Source: Streptomyces sp. P3 (GTDB lineage: Bacteria > Actinomycetota > Actinomycetes > Streptomycetales > Streptomycetaceae). Taken from it: a stretch of 64,000 nucleotides of DNA. Below the pieces are notes generated by a model, which did not search any database, was not told where the DNA came from, and was given only the letters and a program-made list of their open reading frames with translations. Shown here in pieces: positions 34,321-42,360 of the stretch (positions are counted from its first letter, which is position 1; the number at the start of each line of letters is the position of its first letter). Made by a program: the position numbers and the translations under genes. Location: the NCBI RefSeq assembly GCF_003032475.1, contig NZ_CP028369.1, positions 2,480,001 through 2,544,000 on the forward strand. The letters run 5' to 3'.

Positions 34321-36603
34321 ATGACTGCCATACCACCCATTGGCTCATTCAGCATCGCTCCGGTCGCACGACGCGTTTACCGTTTGCCCTACCCAGCCCA
34401 GCGCGAATCTCCGGAGCGGCCAGTGGTCGACCACCTTGTTCCCCCTCTTCAGCTCGGGGAACGAGCCGCTCGGGGAGCACTGCGGGCTTTCTTCAAGGCC
34501 GCCGCGTCGACCCGGGAGTCCAGCGGCCATCACAACCGCAACTACGTGCTGCCGCTGACGGAGGACGTCGCCCCGCTCGTGGGCCGCGCCCCCGGCACAT
34601 CGGTGGTCGTGCGCACCCGGCGCTCCGACGCGCTGCCGGTGGTGATCAGAACCTGGCAGGACGAGGCGGCCATTCTGCACGCCGTCCAGGGGGTCCTGCC
34701 GCACGCGCCGGAATGCCTGGTCAAGGCGCACGGCTACGCCCTTCACAGCTATGTGGAGGGCGTGCCGCTCTCCACCGTCTGCGGAAACGGCAAGCCTGTC
34801 GACACGCTCCTGCTCAGGGCGCTCGCCGGACTCCTGGGACAGATGACCCAGGTGCGGCGGCAGGCTCTTCCGCCGCTGCCGGGTTCCTGGCCGGCCAGCC
34901 ACACTGACAGCCAGGGCTTCCTGAAGGTCTTGGCCCACTGTGCCGACGAACAGATCCGCAAACCCAACTGGGCGGAATTCGGCGGTCTGTTCAAAGCGCT
35001 GGGCATCTCCGACGACGCCCTGCTCCGCTTCGCCGAGCGAGTGCCCGCGATGACCCGGCGGCCCTACAGCCTGCTCCACGCGGATCTGCACCGGGACAAT
35101 GTGATCGTGTCGTACGACGGTGCACCGCCTCTGGTCTGCGTCGACTGGGAGCTGGCGACCTACGGGGACCCGCTGCACGACCTGGCCACACACCTGGTGC
35201 GTATGCGCTACCCGGATCATCAGTGGCGCGAGGTGATCGATGCGTGGGCGCAGGCCATGCAGGTGTACCGGCCGAGCGCGGTGAAGGGGCTGGCCAGGGA
35301 TCTGGACCACTACGTCGGCTTCGAGCGGGCGCAGTCGGTCTACCCGGACGTCATGCGGGCCGCGCGGTCGTTGCAGGGGTCGTTCACGCAGAAGAGACTG
35401 GACGAGGCGACCACCGAGGTGCGCAGGGCTCTGCTCACGGCGCAGAAACCGTTGAGACTGCAAGACGTGCCGGCGGAGAACGAGATCGAGCGGGCTCTGT
35501 TCCGATGGCTGGCGTCACGCGGCGACGAGGCTGTGGGCGGCCGGGAGTGGATCGCCAAGGCCTTCGACTGGGAGCCTGATCCGCGTCTTCCCGAGAACCC
35601 CCGGTTTCCGGCGTCCGCCGTGCGTGAGGCGCTGCTCGCGGAGGGAGCAGCTCCGGCGCACCGCGTCTTCAAGGGAACCGCACACCTCAACTCGGTGGTC
35701 CGCGTAGGGGATGTGTCGACTCCCGTGGTGGTGCGCCGCAAACTGCCGGACGTCTCACGCCGAGAGCCCAAATACCTGAGCGAGCACGTCGTCCTGCGGG
35801 CGATCCAGAATTCGCGTGTCCGGGTGGCGGCGCCCGAGGTCCTCGCGCTGGGGGTGAGTTTCCCGGACGATCTCTTCAGTATTCAGACCTACGTGAGCAC
35901 CCATATCGACCGGCCGCCCGTCCATCCGGAAAACGGCCTGCTGCCGCACGAGGCGGACGCACTGGTCGATCAGCTGTGTGAACTGACGCGGGTGAACCAT
36001 GCGTCGATCGATCCGCAGGCCAAGGACGTCGACTTCTGCGAATGGCTGAAGGAACAACTGGTCGGAGTGGTGAGGGACCTCCCGAAGGAGTCGCTGCAAC
36101 TGGCACGCACGCTGGGGCTGCCCGACGAGTGGCGGTTGCGGGAGATCCTCTCCCGGCACCAGGTGAGTCGCCGGGAGCCGGCCCTGCTGCACGGCGACCT
36201 CAACCCGTGGAACCTGGTGCGCCGTGAGGACGACCTGGCGCTGACCATCATCGACTGGGAGATGGCCCTGGTCGGCGACCCGCTCTACGACCTGGTCAGG
36301 CACATGCATCTGACGCCGACCCGGTCGGAGATCCGCACCCGCATGTTCCGGCGGTGGGAGGCGAAGCTGCCGAAGAAGCACACCCGGCACTGGGAGAAGG
36401 ACTGGTCGGTCTACCGGTGGATCGAGATCGTCCGCTCCGCGTACATCGACCTCGACCGCCTGGCGACCGGCGTGAGCCTGGACGCCCCCAACGTCCGTCG
36501 GGCCGTCGACTCCTACGCCGCCACGCTCGCGGCCGCCACCGCCATCCTCGGCCTTCCCGTCCCGGCGACCGCGAACCCCTATCTTGCCCGCGCCCTGGCC
36601 TAG
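34321..36603 (+). CDS. Protein with two fused APH-type kinase domains
   Basis: A 760 aa protein made of two aminoglycoside-phosphotransferase-fold kinases in tandem. The first has the catalytic loop LLHADLHRDNVIV (near residue 252) and metal motif CVDWELATYGDP (near 272). The second has LLHGDLNPWNLV (near 622) and IIDWEMALVGDP (near 644). Both Brenner motifs look intact, so both halves could be active. Such kinases phosphorylate hydroxyls of small molecules, not only antibiotics. Its place beside DevA-type regulators and a HAD phosphatase suggests a metabolite kinase. Substrate unknown. Confidence 0.85.
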   Translation: MTAIPPIGSFSIAPVARRVYRLPYPAQRESPERPVVDHLVPPLQLGERAARGALRAFFKAAASTRESSGHHNRNYVLPLTEDVAPLVGRAPGTSVVVRTRRSDALPVVIRTWQDEAAILHAVQGVLPHAPECLVKAHGYALHSYVEGVPLSTVCGNGKPVDTLLLRALAGLLGQMTQVRRQALPPLPGSWPASHTDSQGFLKVLAHCADEQIRKPNWAEFGGLFKALGISDDALLRFAERVPAMTRRPYSLLHADLHRDNVIVSYDGAPPLVCVDWELATYGDPLHDLATHLVRMRYPDHQWREVIDAWAQAMQVYRPSAVKGLARDLDHYVGFERAQSVYPDVMRAARSLQGSFTQKRLDEATTEVRRALLTAQKPLRLQDVPAENEIERALFRWLASRGDEAVGGREWIAKAFDWEPDPRLPENPRFPASAVREALLAEGAAPAHRVFKGTAHLNSVVRVGDVSTPVVVRRKLPDVSRREPKYLSEHVVLRAIQNSRVRVAAPEVLALGVSFPDDLFSIQTYVSTHIDRPPVHPENGLLPHEADALVDQLCELTRVNHASIDPQAKDVDFCEWLKEQLVGVVRDLPKESLQLARTLGLPDEWRLREILSRHQVSRREPALLHGDLNPWNLVRREDDLALTIIDWEMALVGDPLYDLVRHMHLTPTRSEIRTRMFRRWEAKLPKKHTRHWEKDWSVYRWIEIVRSAYIDLDRLATGVSLDAPNVRRAVDSYAATLAAATAILGLPVPATANPYLARALA

Positions 36604-36690
36604 CGCGACCATGGTCTGATCGAACGTCGAACACGGTTCGGACCAGGGTCAGTTGACGCCCGTCGGGCGTGAGGCGCGAGGGGGTCGGAC

Positions 36691-37578
36691 ATGTCCGCGC
36701 GGGGGAGCCGTACGACGGGAGAGGGCGGCGTGGGGAACACGCTGCGGCGCTTTCAGGAACGCTTCGAGCCGACGGTCACCCGGATCCTGCTCCTCGGGAT
36801 CTTCGTCACCGGCCTGACGGCCCAGTTCGTCAAGCCGGTCGGTGACGCCCTGGAGGGGAAGGCCTTCCTCGGCGGCGCCCTCCTCAGCCTGGTCGGCTAC
36901 GTGCTCTACGACGCCGTCAAGGATCTGGCGACGACGTTGCGCGTCCCGGCCCGCGGGCAGGTGAACTCTCGGGAGCTCGGCCTCTTCGTGAGCGAGGCCT
37001 TCCGCGCCCGCACCGTGGACATCGCGTTCCTCGGCTACACCGGGGAGACGCTCTACAACGAGCTGTACCACCGCCTGGAAGGGCTGCTGGAGGACCCCGG
37101 TCCCACCCGCAACGTCACCATCCGGGTGCTCATCCCCGACTTCGGGCAGTCGATGACGGTGCCGTCGAGGGTGGGTGCGCGGGGAGTCCCGGTGGACGAC
37201 CCCGACTTCCGTAAACGCCTGGAAGCCAAGTGCCGGGAGTTCGACGAGACGCTGTACGGGATCGCCGAACGGCTGACGGTCCGCGGCCGGGTCGCCGCCC
37301 GCTGCGAGTACCGGCTCTATCCCGGCATACCGCGGGACAAGATCTGCGTCTTCAACCGGGCGCTGGTGCTGCACGGGCTCTACGACGTCGTGGCCCGTAC
37401 GGTGCTCAGCAGCGCCTCTCCGGAGTACTACGACCCCAAGGGCTACCGCACCGACCTCAACGTCTGGTCCCAGGAGGGGACGGACGACGCCAGGGCCGCG
37501 ATCGCCGCGTGGAACAAGCACCTCGACGACCTGTGGTCTCTGGCCGCGCCGCCTCCGTGGCGCGGTCCGGGCTCGTGA
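36691..37578 (+). CDS. Membrane protein with a DevA-like effector domain and no DNA-binding domain
   Basis: A 295 aa protein. Two hydrophobic helices at about residues 30-48 (TRILLLGIFVTGLTAQFV) and 56-74 (LGGALLSLVGYVLYDAV) replace the winged helix. The remaining 200 residues follow the DevA effector pattern: IRVLIPDF in place of VRILLPSR, a DDP block, YRLYPGIPRDKICVFNRAL in place of FRALPFTPPVKLYLLNGEEA, then LYDVVARTV, YYDPKGY and WNKHLDDLW. This by-eye alignment suggests a membrane-tethered sensor of the same ligand class. Homology needs a profile search; function is unknown. Confidence 0.7.
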   Translation: MSARGSRTTGEGGVGNTLRRFQERFEPTVTRILLLGIFVTGLTAQFVKPVGDALEGKAFLGGALLSLVGYVLYDAVKDLATTLRVPARGQVNSRELGLFVSEAFRARTVDIAFLGYTGETLYNELYHRLEGLLEDPGPTRNVTIRVLIPDFGQSMTVPSRVGARGVPVDDPDFRKRLEAKCREFDETLYGIAERLTVRGRVAARCEYRLYPGIPRDKICVFNRALVLHGLYDVVARTVLSSASPEYYDPKGYRTDLNVWSQEGTDDARAAIAAWNKHLDDLWSLAAPPPWRGPGS

Positions 37579-37622
37579 ACCGGCGTTCCGCCCGCCGCTT
37601 CCACGGCCCGTAGGCTCATCTC

Positions 37623-38270
37623 ATGAGTGCGACCGGGCTGCGTGAGCGCAAGAGGCAGCAGATGTACAGGGCGGTGTCGGAGGTCGCCGTCCGGCTCTTC
37701 CTCGAGCGCGGCTTCGACGCGGTGTCCGTCGCCGAGGTGGCCGCCGCGGCCGAGATCTCCAAGCCGACCCTGTTCCGGTACTTCCCGAGCAAGGAGGATC
37801 TGGTCCTGCACCAGATCGCCGATCACGAGCGGGAGGCGGCCCGCGTGGTCGCCGCGGCCCGCGCCGAGGGGGTCGCGCCGCTCGCCGCCCTGCGCCGGCA
37901 CTTCCTCGACGGGCTGGCCGCCGAGGACCCCGTCACCGGCCTCAACGACCACCCGCAGGTGCGGGCCTTCTACGACCTCCTCTACGGCACCCCCTCCCTG
38001 GTCGCCCGGCTGCACGGCTATCTGGAGCGTTCGGAGGCCGCCCTCGCCGAGGCCCTCGCGGACGACCTGCCCACCGCCCTCGACGCCCGGCTGGCGGCCG
38101 GCCAGATCATCGCCGTCCGGCGGATCCTCGCCGAGGACACCTGGCGACGGGTCGCGGCGGGCGAGCGACCGGCGGACGTGCGTGGGGAGGCGGTGGCGGC
38201 GGCCGAGCGAGCCTTCGACACGTTGGAAGCGGGGCTCCCGCAGCTCGTCCGGACAACCCCTGGCGAGTAG
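37623..38270 (+). CDS. TetR-family transcriptional regulator
   Basis: A 215 aa repressor with an N-terminal helix-turn-helix (VAEVAAAAEISKPTLFRYFPS, quoted in part) and a helical ligand domain. It lies 57 bp upstream of helD on the same strand. The gap holds a perfect AT-rich palindrome that overlaps the helD promoter, so this regulator probably represses helD. The inducing ligand is unknown. Confidence 0.9.
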   Translation: MSATGLRERKRQQMYRAVSEVAVRLFLERGFDAVSVAEVAAAAEISKPTLFRYFPSKEDLVLHQIADHEREAARVVAAARAEGVAPLAALRRHFLDGLAAEDPVTGLNDHPQVRAFYDLLYGTPSLVARLHGYLERSEAALAEALADDLPTALDARLAAGQIIAVRRILAEDTWRRVAAGERPADVRGEAVAAAERAFDTLEAGLPQLVRTTPGE

Positions 38271-38285
38271 ATAACGTGACCGCAT

Positions 38286-38327
38286 AAAAAATGTAACCGA
38301 GTTACATTTTTTCGCTATCCTCGTCGT
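38286..38327 (+). promoter_or_regulatory. 27-bp palindrome overlapping a leaderless helD promoter
   Basis: AAAAAATGTAAC (38286-38297) and GTTACATTTTTT (38301-38312) are perfect 12-bp arms around CGA. TGTAAC (38292-38297) can serve as -35 and TATCCT (38316-38321) as -10, 18 bp apart. The ATG at 38328 is then at the transcription start. The palindrome is strikingly AT-rich for this genome. The structure could also act as a weak terminator for the TetR gene. Confidence 0.7.
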
Positions 38328-40442
38328 ATGACGGCACCCGACCTCGACACCGCCCTGCACGCCGAACGCGCCCACCACGAGGCCTGCCGGGCCGCCTTCG
38401 CCGCCATGGTCGAGGGCGCCGACCTCCAGGTCGCCACCGGCGAGGACGTCTCGGCCTCCGGCGCCGACGCCGAAGTCCTCGGCTACCGGCTGCGCAGCCA
38501 TGCCAAGGCCCTGCACGAACTGCCCGATGGCCCGCTGTTCTTCGGACGGCTCGACTTCGCGCAGGGCACGGGCGGCGCGCACGAGGGCCTCGCCCACCAC
38601 ATCGGGCGGCTCCGCGTCAGCGAGCACCCGGCCGCCCCGCCGCTCGTCGTCGACTGGCGCGCCCCCGTCTCCCGCGCCTTCTACCAGGCGAGCGTGCGCG
38701 ACCCGCAGGGCGTGGCCGTACGACGACGGTTCGGCTGGGCCCCGGGCAGCCGGGGCGACTCCGCCGACCTGACGGGCCTGGAGGACGAGCGGCTGGACGG
38801 GGGCGGCGCGAGCACGGGCGCCGGGGAGGGCGTGAGGGACGACACGGGCACGTCGTCCGACCGCGCCGCCGTGCGCGGACCGGACGGCGGCATCGTCGCG
38901 CGCGAGATCGAACGCCCCCGGGTGGGCCCCATGCGGGACATCGCCGCGACCATCCAGCCAGAACAGGACGACCTCGTGCGCGGGGACCTCGCCGCATCGG
39001 TGTGCGTGCAGGGCGCCCCCGGCACCGGCAAGACCGCGGTCGGCCTGCACCGCGCCGCCTACCTCCTCTACACCCACCCGCGCCGCATCCGGCGCGGCGG
39101 CCTGCTGATCCTCGGCCCCCACCGCGCCTTCCTCTCCTACATCGCCGAGGTGCTCCCCTCGCTCGGCGAGACCGGCGTCCGGCAGTCGACGCTCCAGGAC
39201 GAGATCGCCGCCGGCCACCGGGTGACCGGCGCCGACCCCGAACGGACCGCCGCCGTCAAGCACGACCCACGGATGGCCGAGGTGCTGCGCCGGGCCGTGT
39301 ACGGACGGGTGGCGGCCGACCGCGCCGAGGACCTGCACCTTCCCGAGGGCTCCGGTCACTGGCGGATCGCCGGCCGGGTGCTGGCGGAGATCGTCGCCAC
39401 CGTGCTGGCCGAGGAGCCCCCCTACGACACCGGCCGCGAGCGGGTACGGGCCCGGATCGTGCGCCGGATCCAGGAGCAGGTGGAACGCCGCAGCGGGCCC
39501 AGTCCGGCTTCCTGGACACGCCGGATCGAACGGGCCGCGCCGGTGAGCGCCTGCGTGGAGACGGTGTGGCCGAGGGCGCGACCGGCGGAGGTGCTGGCCC
39601 GGCTCCTCACCGACCCGCAGGAGCTGGCCCGGGCCGCGGACGGCCTCCTGGACCCCGACGAACAGCGGGCCCTGCACTGGCCGCGCCCGCCCCGCACACC
39701 GAAGTCGGCACGCTGGTCGGCCGCCGACGTCGTCCTCCTCGACGAGATCGCCGGCCTGCTGGACCATCCGCGGGGATATGGCCATGTCGTCGTCGACGAG
39801 GCCCAGGACCTCTCGCCGATGGAGTGCCGGGCCGTCGCCCGGCGGGTCCGCTTCGGCTCGCTCACGGTCCTCGGCGACCTGGCCCAGGGCACCACGGACT
39901 GGGCGGCGTCCTCCTGGCGGGTCCAGCTGACCCACCTGGGCAAGCCGGACGCCACGATCGTGCCGCTGACCACGGGTTTCCGCGTACCGGCCGCCGTGCT
40001 CGCCCTCGCGGACCGCCTCCTCGACCGTCTCGACGCCGATGTGCCCCGGGCCCACTCCCTGCGCCGTGACGGCGAACTGCGCGTCCGGCGGGCCGACGGC
40101 GACCTCCCGTCGGCGGTCGCCGCCGCCGTCCGCGACGCGCTCACCCACGAGGGCTCGGTCGGCGTCATCGCCGCGGACTCCCAGGCCGACGCGGTCCGTG
40201 AGGCCCTCACCGCGTCCGGCGTCCCGGCCGCCGGCCCGCAGGACCCGCCCGCCCGGGTGACGGTGGTGCCCGCGACCCTGGTCAAGGGCCTGGAGTACGA
40301 CCACGTCGTCGCCGTCGAACCGGCGGCCGTCGCGGAGTCGGAGCGCCGCGGCCTGAACCGGCTCTACGTGGTCCTCACCCGGGCGGTCTCCCGCCTGGAC
40401 GTGGTGCATGAACGAACCCTGCCGTGGGAGGCGGAGGGCTGA
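38328..40442 (+). CDS. HelD-type RNA-polymerase-associated helicase-like ATPase
   Basis: A 704 aa superfamily-1 ATPase of the HelD/UvrD-like group. It has an N-terminal HelD-specific region (about 1-220, including PPLVVDWRAPVSRAFYQA), Walker A GAPGTGKTAVGLHRA at about residue 230, Walker B VVVDEAQDLSPME near 490 and C-terminal motifs LVKGLEYDHVVAVEP and NRLYVVLTRAV. HelD proteins remove stalled RNA polymerase, and some family members protect against rifamycins. Control by the upstream TetR protein fits an inducible role. Which role applies here is not shown. Confidence 0.9.
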   Translation: MTAPDLDTALHAERAHHEACRAAFAAMVEGADLQVATGEDVSASGADAEVLGYRLRSHAKALHELPDGPLFFGRLDFAQGTGGAHEGLAHHIGRLRVSEHPAAPPLVVDWRAPVSRAFYQASVRDPQGVAVRRRFGWAPGSRGDSADLTGLEDERLDGGGASTGAGEGVRDDTGTSSDRAAVRGPDGGIVAREIERPRVGPMRDIAATIQPEQDDLVRGDLAASVCVQGAPGTGKTAVGLHRAAYLLYTHPRRIRRGGLLILGPHRAFLSYIAEVLPSLGETGVRQSTLQDEIAAGHRVTGADPERTAAVKHDPRMAEVLRRAVYGRVAADRAEDLHLPEGSGHWRIAGRVLAEIVATVLAEEPPYDTGRERVRARIVRRIQEQVERRSGPSPASWTRRIERAAPVSACVETVWPRARPAEVLARLLTDPQELARAADGLLDPDEQRALHWPRPPRTPKSARWSAADVVLLDEIAGLLDHPRGYGHVVVDEAQDLSPMECRAVARRVRFGSLTVLGDLAQGTTDWAASSWRVQLTHLGKPDATIVPLTTGFRVPAAVLALADRLLDRLDADVPRAHSLRRDGELRVRRADGDLPSAVAAAVRDALTHEGSVGVIAADSQADAVREALTASGVPAAGPQDPPARVTVVPATLVKGLEYDHVVAVEPAAVAESERRGLNRLYVVLTRAVSRLDVVHERTLPWEAEG

Positions 40443-40530
40443 GGAAGGCCGTCCGGCACACCAGTGCGGCACGGCACATGCCGGGCGGGGTCCACGGACG
40501 GAGCGGCCCCTCCGGCTGTCCGCCGGTCCC

Positions 40531-41007
40531 TCAGGCCGCCACGGCCCGCTTCAGCCGCAGCAAAGTGGTGCGCATGCCGGCTCGGTTGGCCGCCGCACGG
40601 GCCTCGGGGCGGGTGCCGGTGAACAGGAGTCCGAGCAGCTCCGTGACGCGCGAACCGGCCCCGCTCCGCAGGTCCCGCCAGTACTCGGTGACGAGGGTTC
40701 CGTCACCCTCCGGCTCGAGCCGGTAGCCCCACAGGGCCACGGGCAGGCCGAAGGTGCTGACCCGGAACGCGAACTCGCGGGGCGCGTCGGCCACGGTGAC
40801 CCGGCAGGTCGTGAACCACACCAGAGGGCCCTTGCGGTTGAACCCCACGAATCCGGTCCCCTCACGTGCCGTCGTGCCGCGATGCCACACGTAAAAGCAT
40901 TCCGGGCTCCATGCCCCCATGTTCCGGAGATGGGACAGCGCCGCGTAGACCTCTGCGCCGGGAGCGTCGACGACGATGCTTTCCTGTATTTCCCACAGGC
41001 GTGCCAC
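40531..41007 (-). CDS. SRPBCC-family (polyketide cyclase/dehydrase-like) protein
   Basis: A 158 aa START-like protein: IQESIVVDAPGAEVYAALSH at the N-terminus, then the mid-strand FRVSTFGLPVALWGYRLEP and a C-terminal helix. The GTG at 41007 (VARLWEIQESI) has GGGAGA 8 nt upstream, which decides the start. Family members bind hydrophobic ligands or act as cyclases. No biosynthetic partner is adjacent. Function unspecified. Confidence 0.85.
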   Translation of the reverse strand: MARLWEIQESIVVDAPGAEVYAALSHLRNMGAWSPECFYVWHRGTTAREGTGFVGFNRKGPLVWFTTCRVTVADAPREFAFRVSTFGLPVALWGYRLEPEGDGTLVTEYWRDLRSGAGSRVTELLGLLFTGTRPEARAAANRAGMRTTLLRLKRAVAA

Positions 41008-41614
41008 AGGGTTTCTCCCGAAAGGTCTCTGAATGTGCTGTGCGGGGAAAGGGGTTCCGGTCCGGAACCTCGCGGACAGTAGTGGCATGTCGGCCGGTAA
41101 AGCAACGGCCTCATCGGAATTCCGGCCTCCCTTTGGCGCGCTGATCGGGAGTCGGATCGTTTGGAGTCGTGCCCCAGGCGGGCGTCCCTCGTGGGGTTCT
41201 TGTACGTCGGAGACGTGTGTGCGAGGTCCGTACGCCCGGGTCGCACGGCGGCGAGCATCCGCGGCAATACGGCCTGAGGTGGCGTGTCCGAATTCCGGCC
41301 GGTGAACAGCCGGAGTCGGCCGCACCGCCCGACGGCCGCATTCCCGGCCAAGGGTGCTCATCCGTTCGAGGCCTCTCCTGTCCGCCCCGAGGCCGAAATC
41401 CGTCGCAGTGCCGGATCGCAGGAAAAGCGCCGGAGTGAGCGGCGTCGGCCCGAACAGTGACGGTGACCCGTGATCCGTGCCCCGTGACCTGCGACCCTGA
41501 TCCGTCATCCGTCACCGTTCGGGCCGTTTCCGGAAAGGAAGCGCGGGTTCGTCGAAGTCCCGCGGACACCGGGCGCCGACCTCTGTCCTGCTCGGACTCG
41601 GCAGGATCCGGGCG
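41008..41614. other. About 600 bp without a supported gene
   Basis: Several open frames exist on both strands, but none has a ribosome-binding site, protein-like composition or recognisable domain. The stretch 41455-41520 is low complexity, built of GTGATCCGT/GTGACC-like units. Confidence 0.5.
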
Positions 41615-42307
41615 TCACGCCTGCGGTCGGGCGAGTTTGGCGGCCACGGCGTCGAGGACCCAGTCCAGGCCGGTCGCGAAGGATGTCTCGGGGTCCACGT
41701 CCGTGCCGTCGTGCACGGCCTTGGCCAGCGCCGGGAAGCGGCCCGTGGCCAGCATTCTCGTCACATGCGGCCCGGAGGCGCGCTGCCAGTCGTGCTTGGA
41801 CAGGCCCGTGGCGCGCTCGGCCCGCAGGTTCGCGATCTCGCGCCTGATCGCGCCGGTGAAGTAGGCGCTGACGGTCTCCATGGCGCGCATGACGGTGTCG
41901 ACGTCGGCGAGGCCGTCGAGTGCGGCCAGCGTGGCCTCGGTCAGGGCGAGGCCGTTCGGGCCCAGGGCCGGGCGGCCGCCGAGCAGGTCGGCCAGCCATT
42001 CGTGACGGAGAGCGGCCTGCCTGGTGCGGTGGGCGAGGACGCGCAGCGTCTCCCGCCAGTCGTCGGGCTTCTCCTCGGGGAGGATCTCGGCCTGGACCTC
42101 GTCCACCATGAGGTCGAACAGCTCCTCCTTGGTGGAGATGTATCCGTACAGCCGCATCGGGCCGGCGTTCAGCCGGGCGGCGACCTTGCGCAGGGACACC
42201 GCCTCCAGCCCGCCCACGTCGGCCAGCGCGACGGCGGCGGCGACGATCCGCTCCCGGTCGAGCGGCACGGGGCGAGTCGGCGGCTCAGGCCGGTCCCACA
42301 CAGTCAT
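41615..42307 (-). CDS. TetR-family regulator divergent from a TetX-like gene
   Basis: A 230 aa TetR protein. The helix-turn-helix region includes ADVGGLEAVSLRKVAARL and GPMRLYGYISTKEELFDLM. The C-terminal half resembles tetracycline-repressor-type ligand domains in layout. ATG 42307 and GTG 42313 are both possible starts. It is divergent from the FAD monooxygenase, and a 17-bp perfect palindrome sits between them, so it probably represses the monooxygenase and itself. Confidence 0.88.
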   Translation of the reverse strand: MTVWDRPEPPTRPVPLDRERIVAAAVALADVGGLEAVSLRKVAARLNAGPMRLYGYISTKEELFDLMVDEVQAEILPEEKPDDWRETLRVLAHRTRQAALRHEWLADLLGGRPALGPNGLALTEATLAALDGLADVDTVMRAMETVSAYFTGAIRREIANLRAERATGLSKHDWQRASGPHVTRMLATGRFPALAKAVHDGTDVDPETSFATGLDWVLDAVAAKLARPQA

Positions 42308-42342
42308 GGTCACACCGTACTATTGCGATACAACGTCTGGCA

Positions 42343-42359
42343 TCGATACAGTGTATCGA
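42343..42359. promoter_or_regulatory. 17-bp perfect palindromic operator
   Basis: TCGATACA-G-TGTATCGA lies 1 bp before the monooxygenase ATG, with a second partial site (GCGATACAACG) at about 42325. Size and place fit a TetR operator controlling both divergent genes. Confidence 0.72.
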
Positions 42360-42360
42360 C

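Noticed and set aside
38280..38330. A rifamycin-associated element controlling helD
   Set aside because: No such GC-rich inverted repeat was seen; the site is an AT-rich palindrome next to a TetR gene.
37443..40472. A 1009-codon open frame on the - strand
   Set aside because: It is antisense to the TetR and helD genes; high third-position GC creates long mirror frames, and its translation lacks domain structure.
41111..41569. Open frames in the 600-bp gap between the SRPBCC and TetR genes
   Set aside because: No ribosome-binding site, repetitive DNA origin and no protein-like features.
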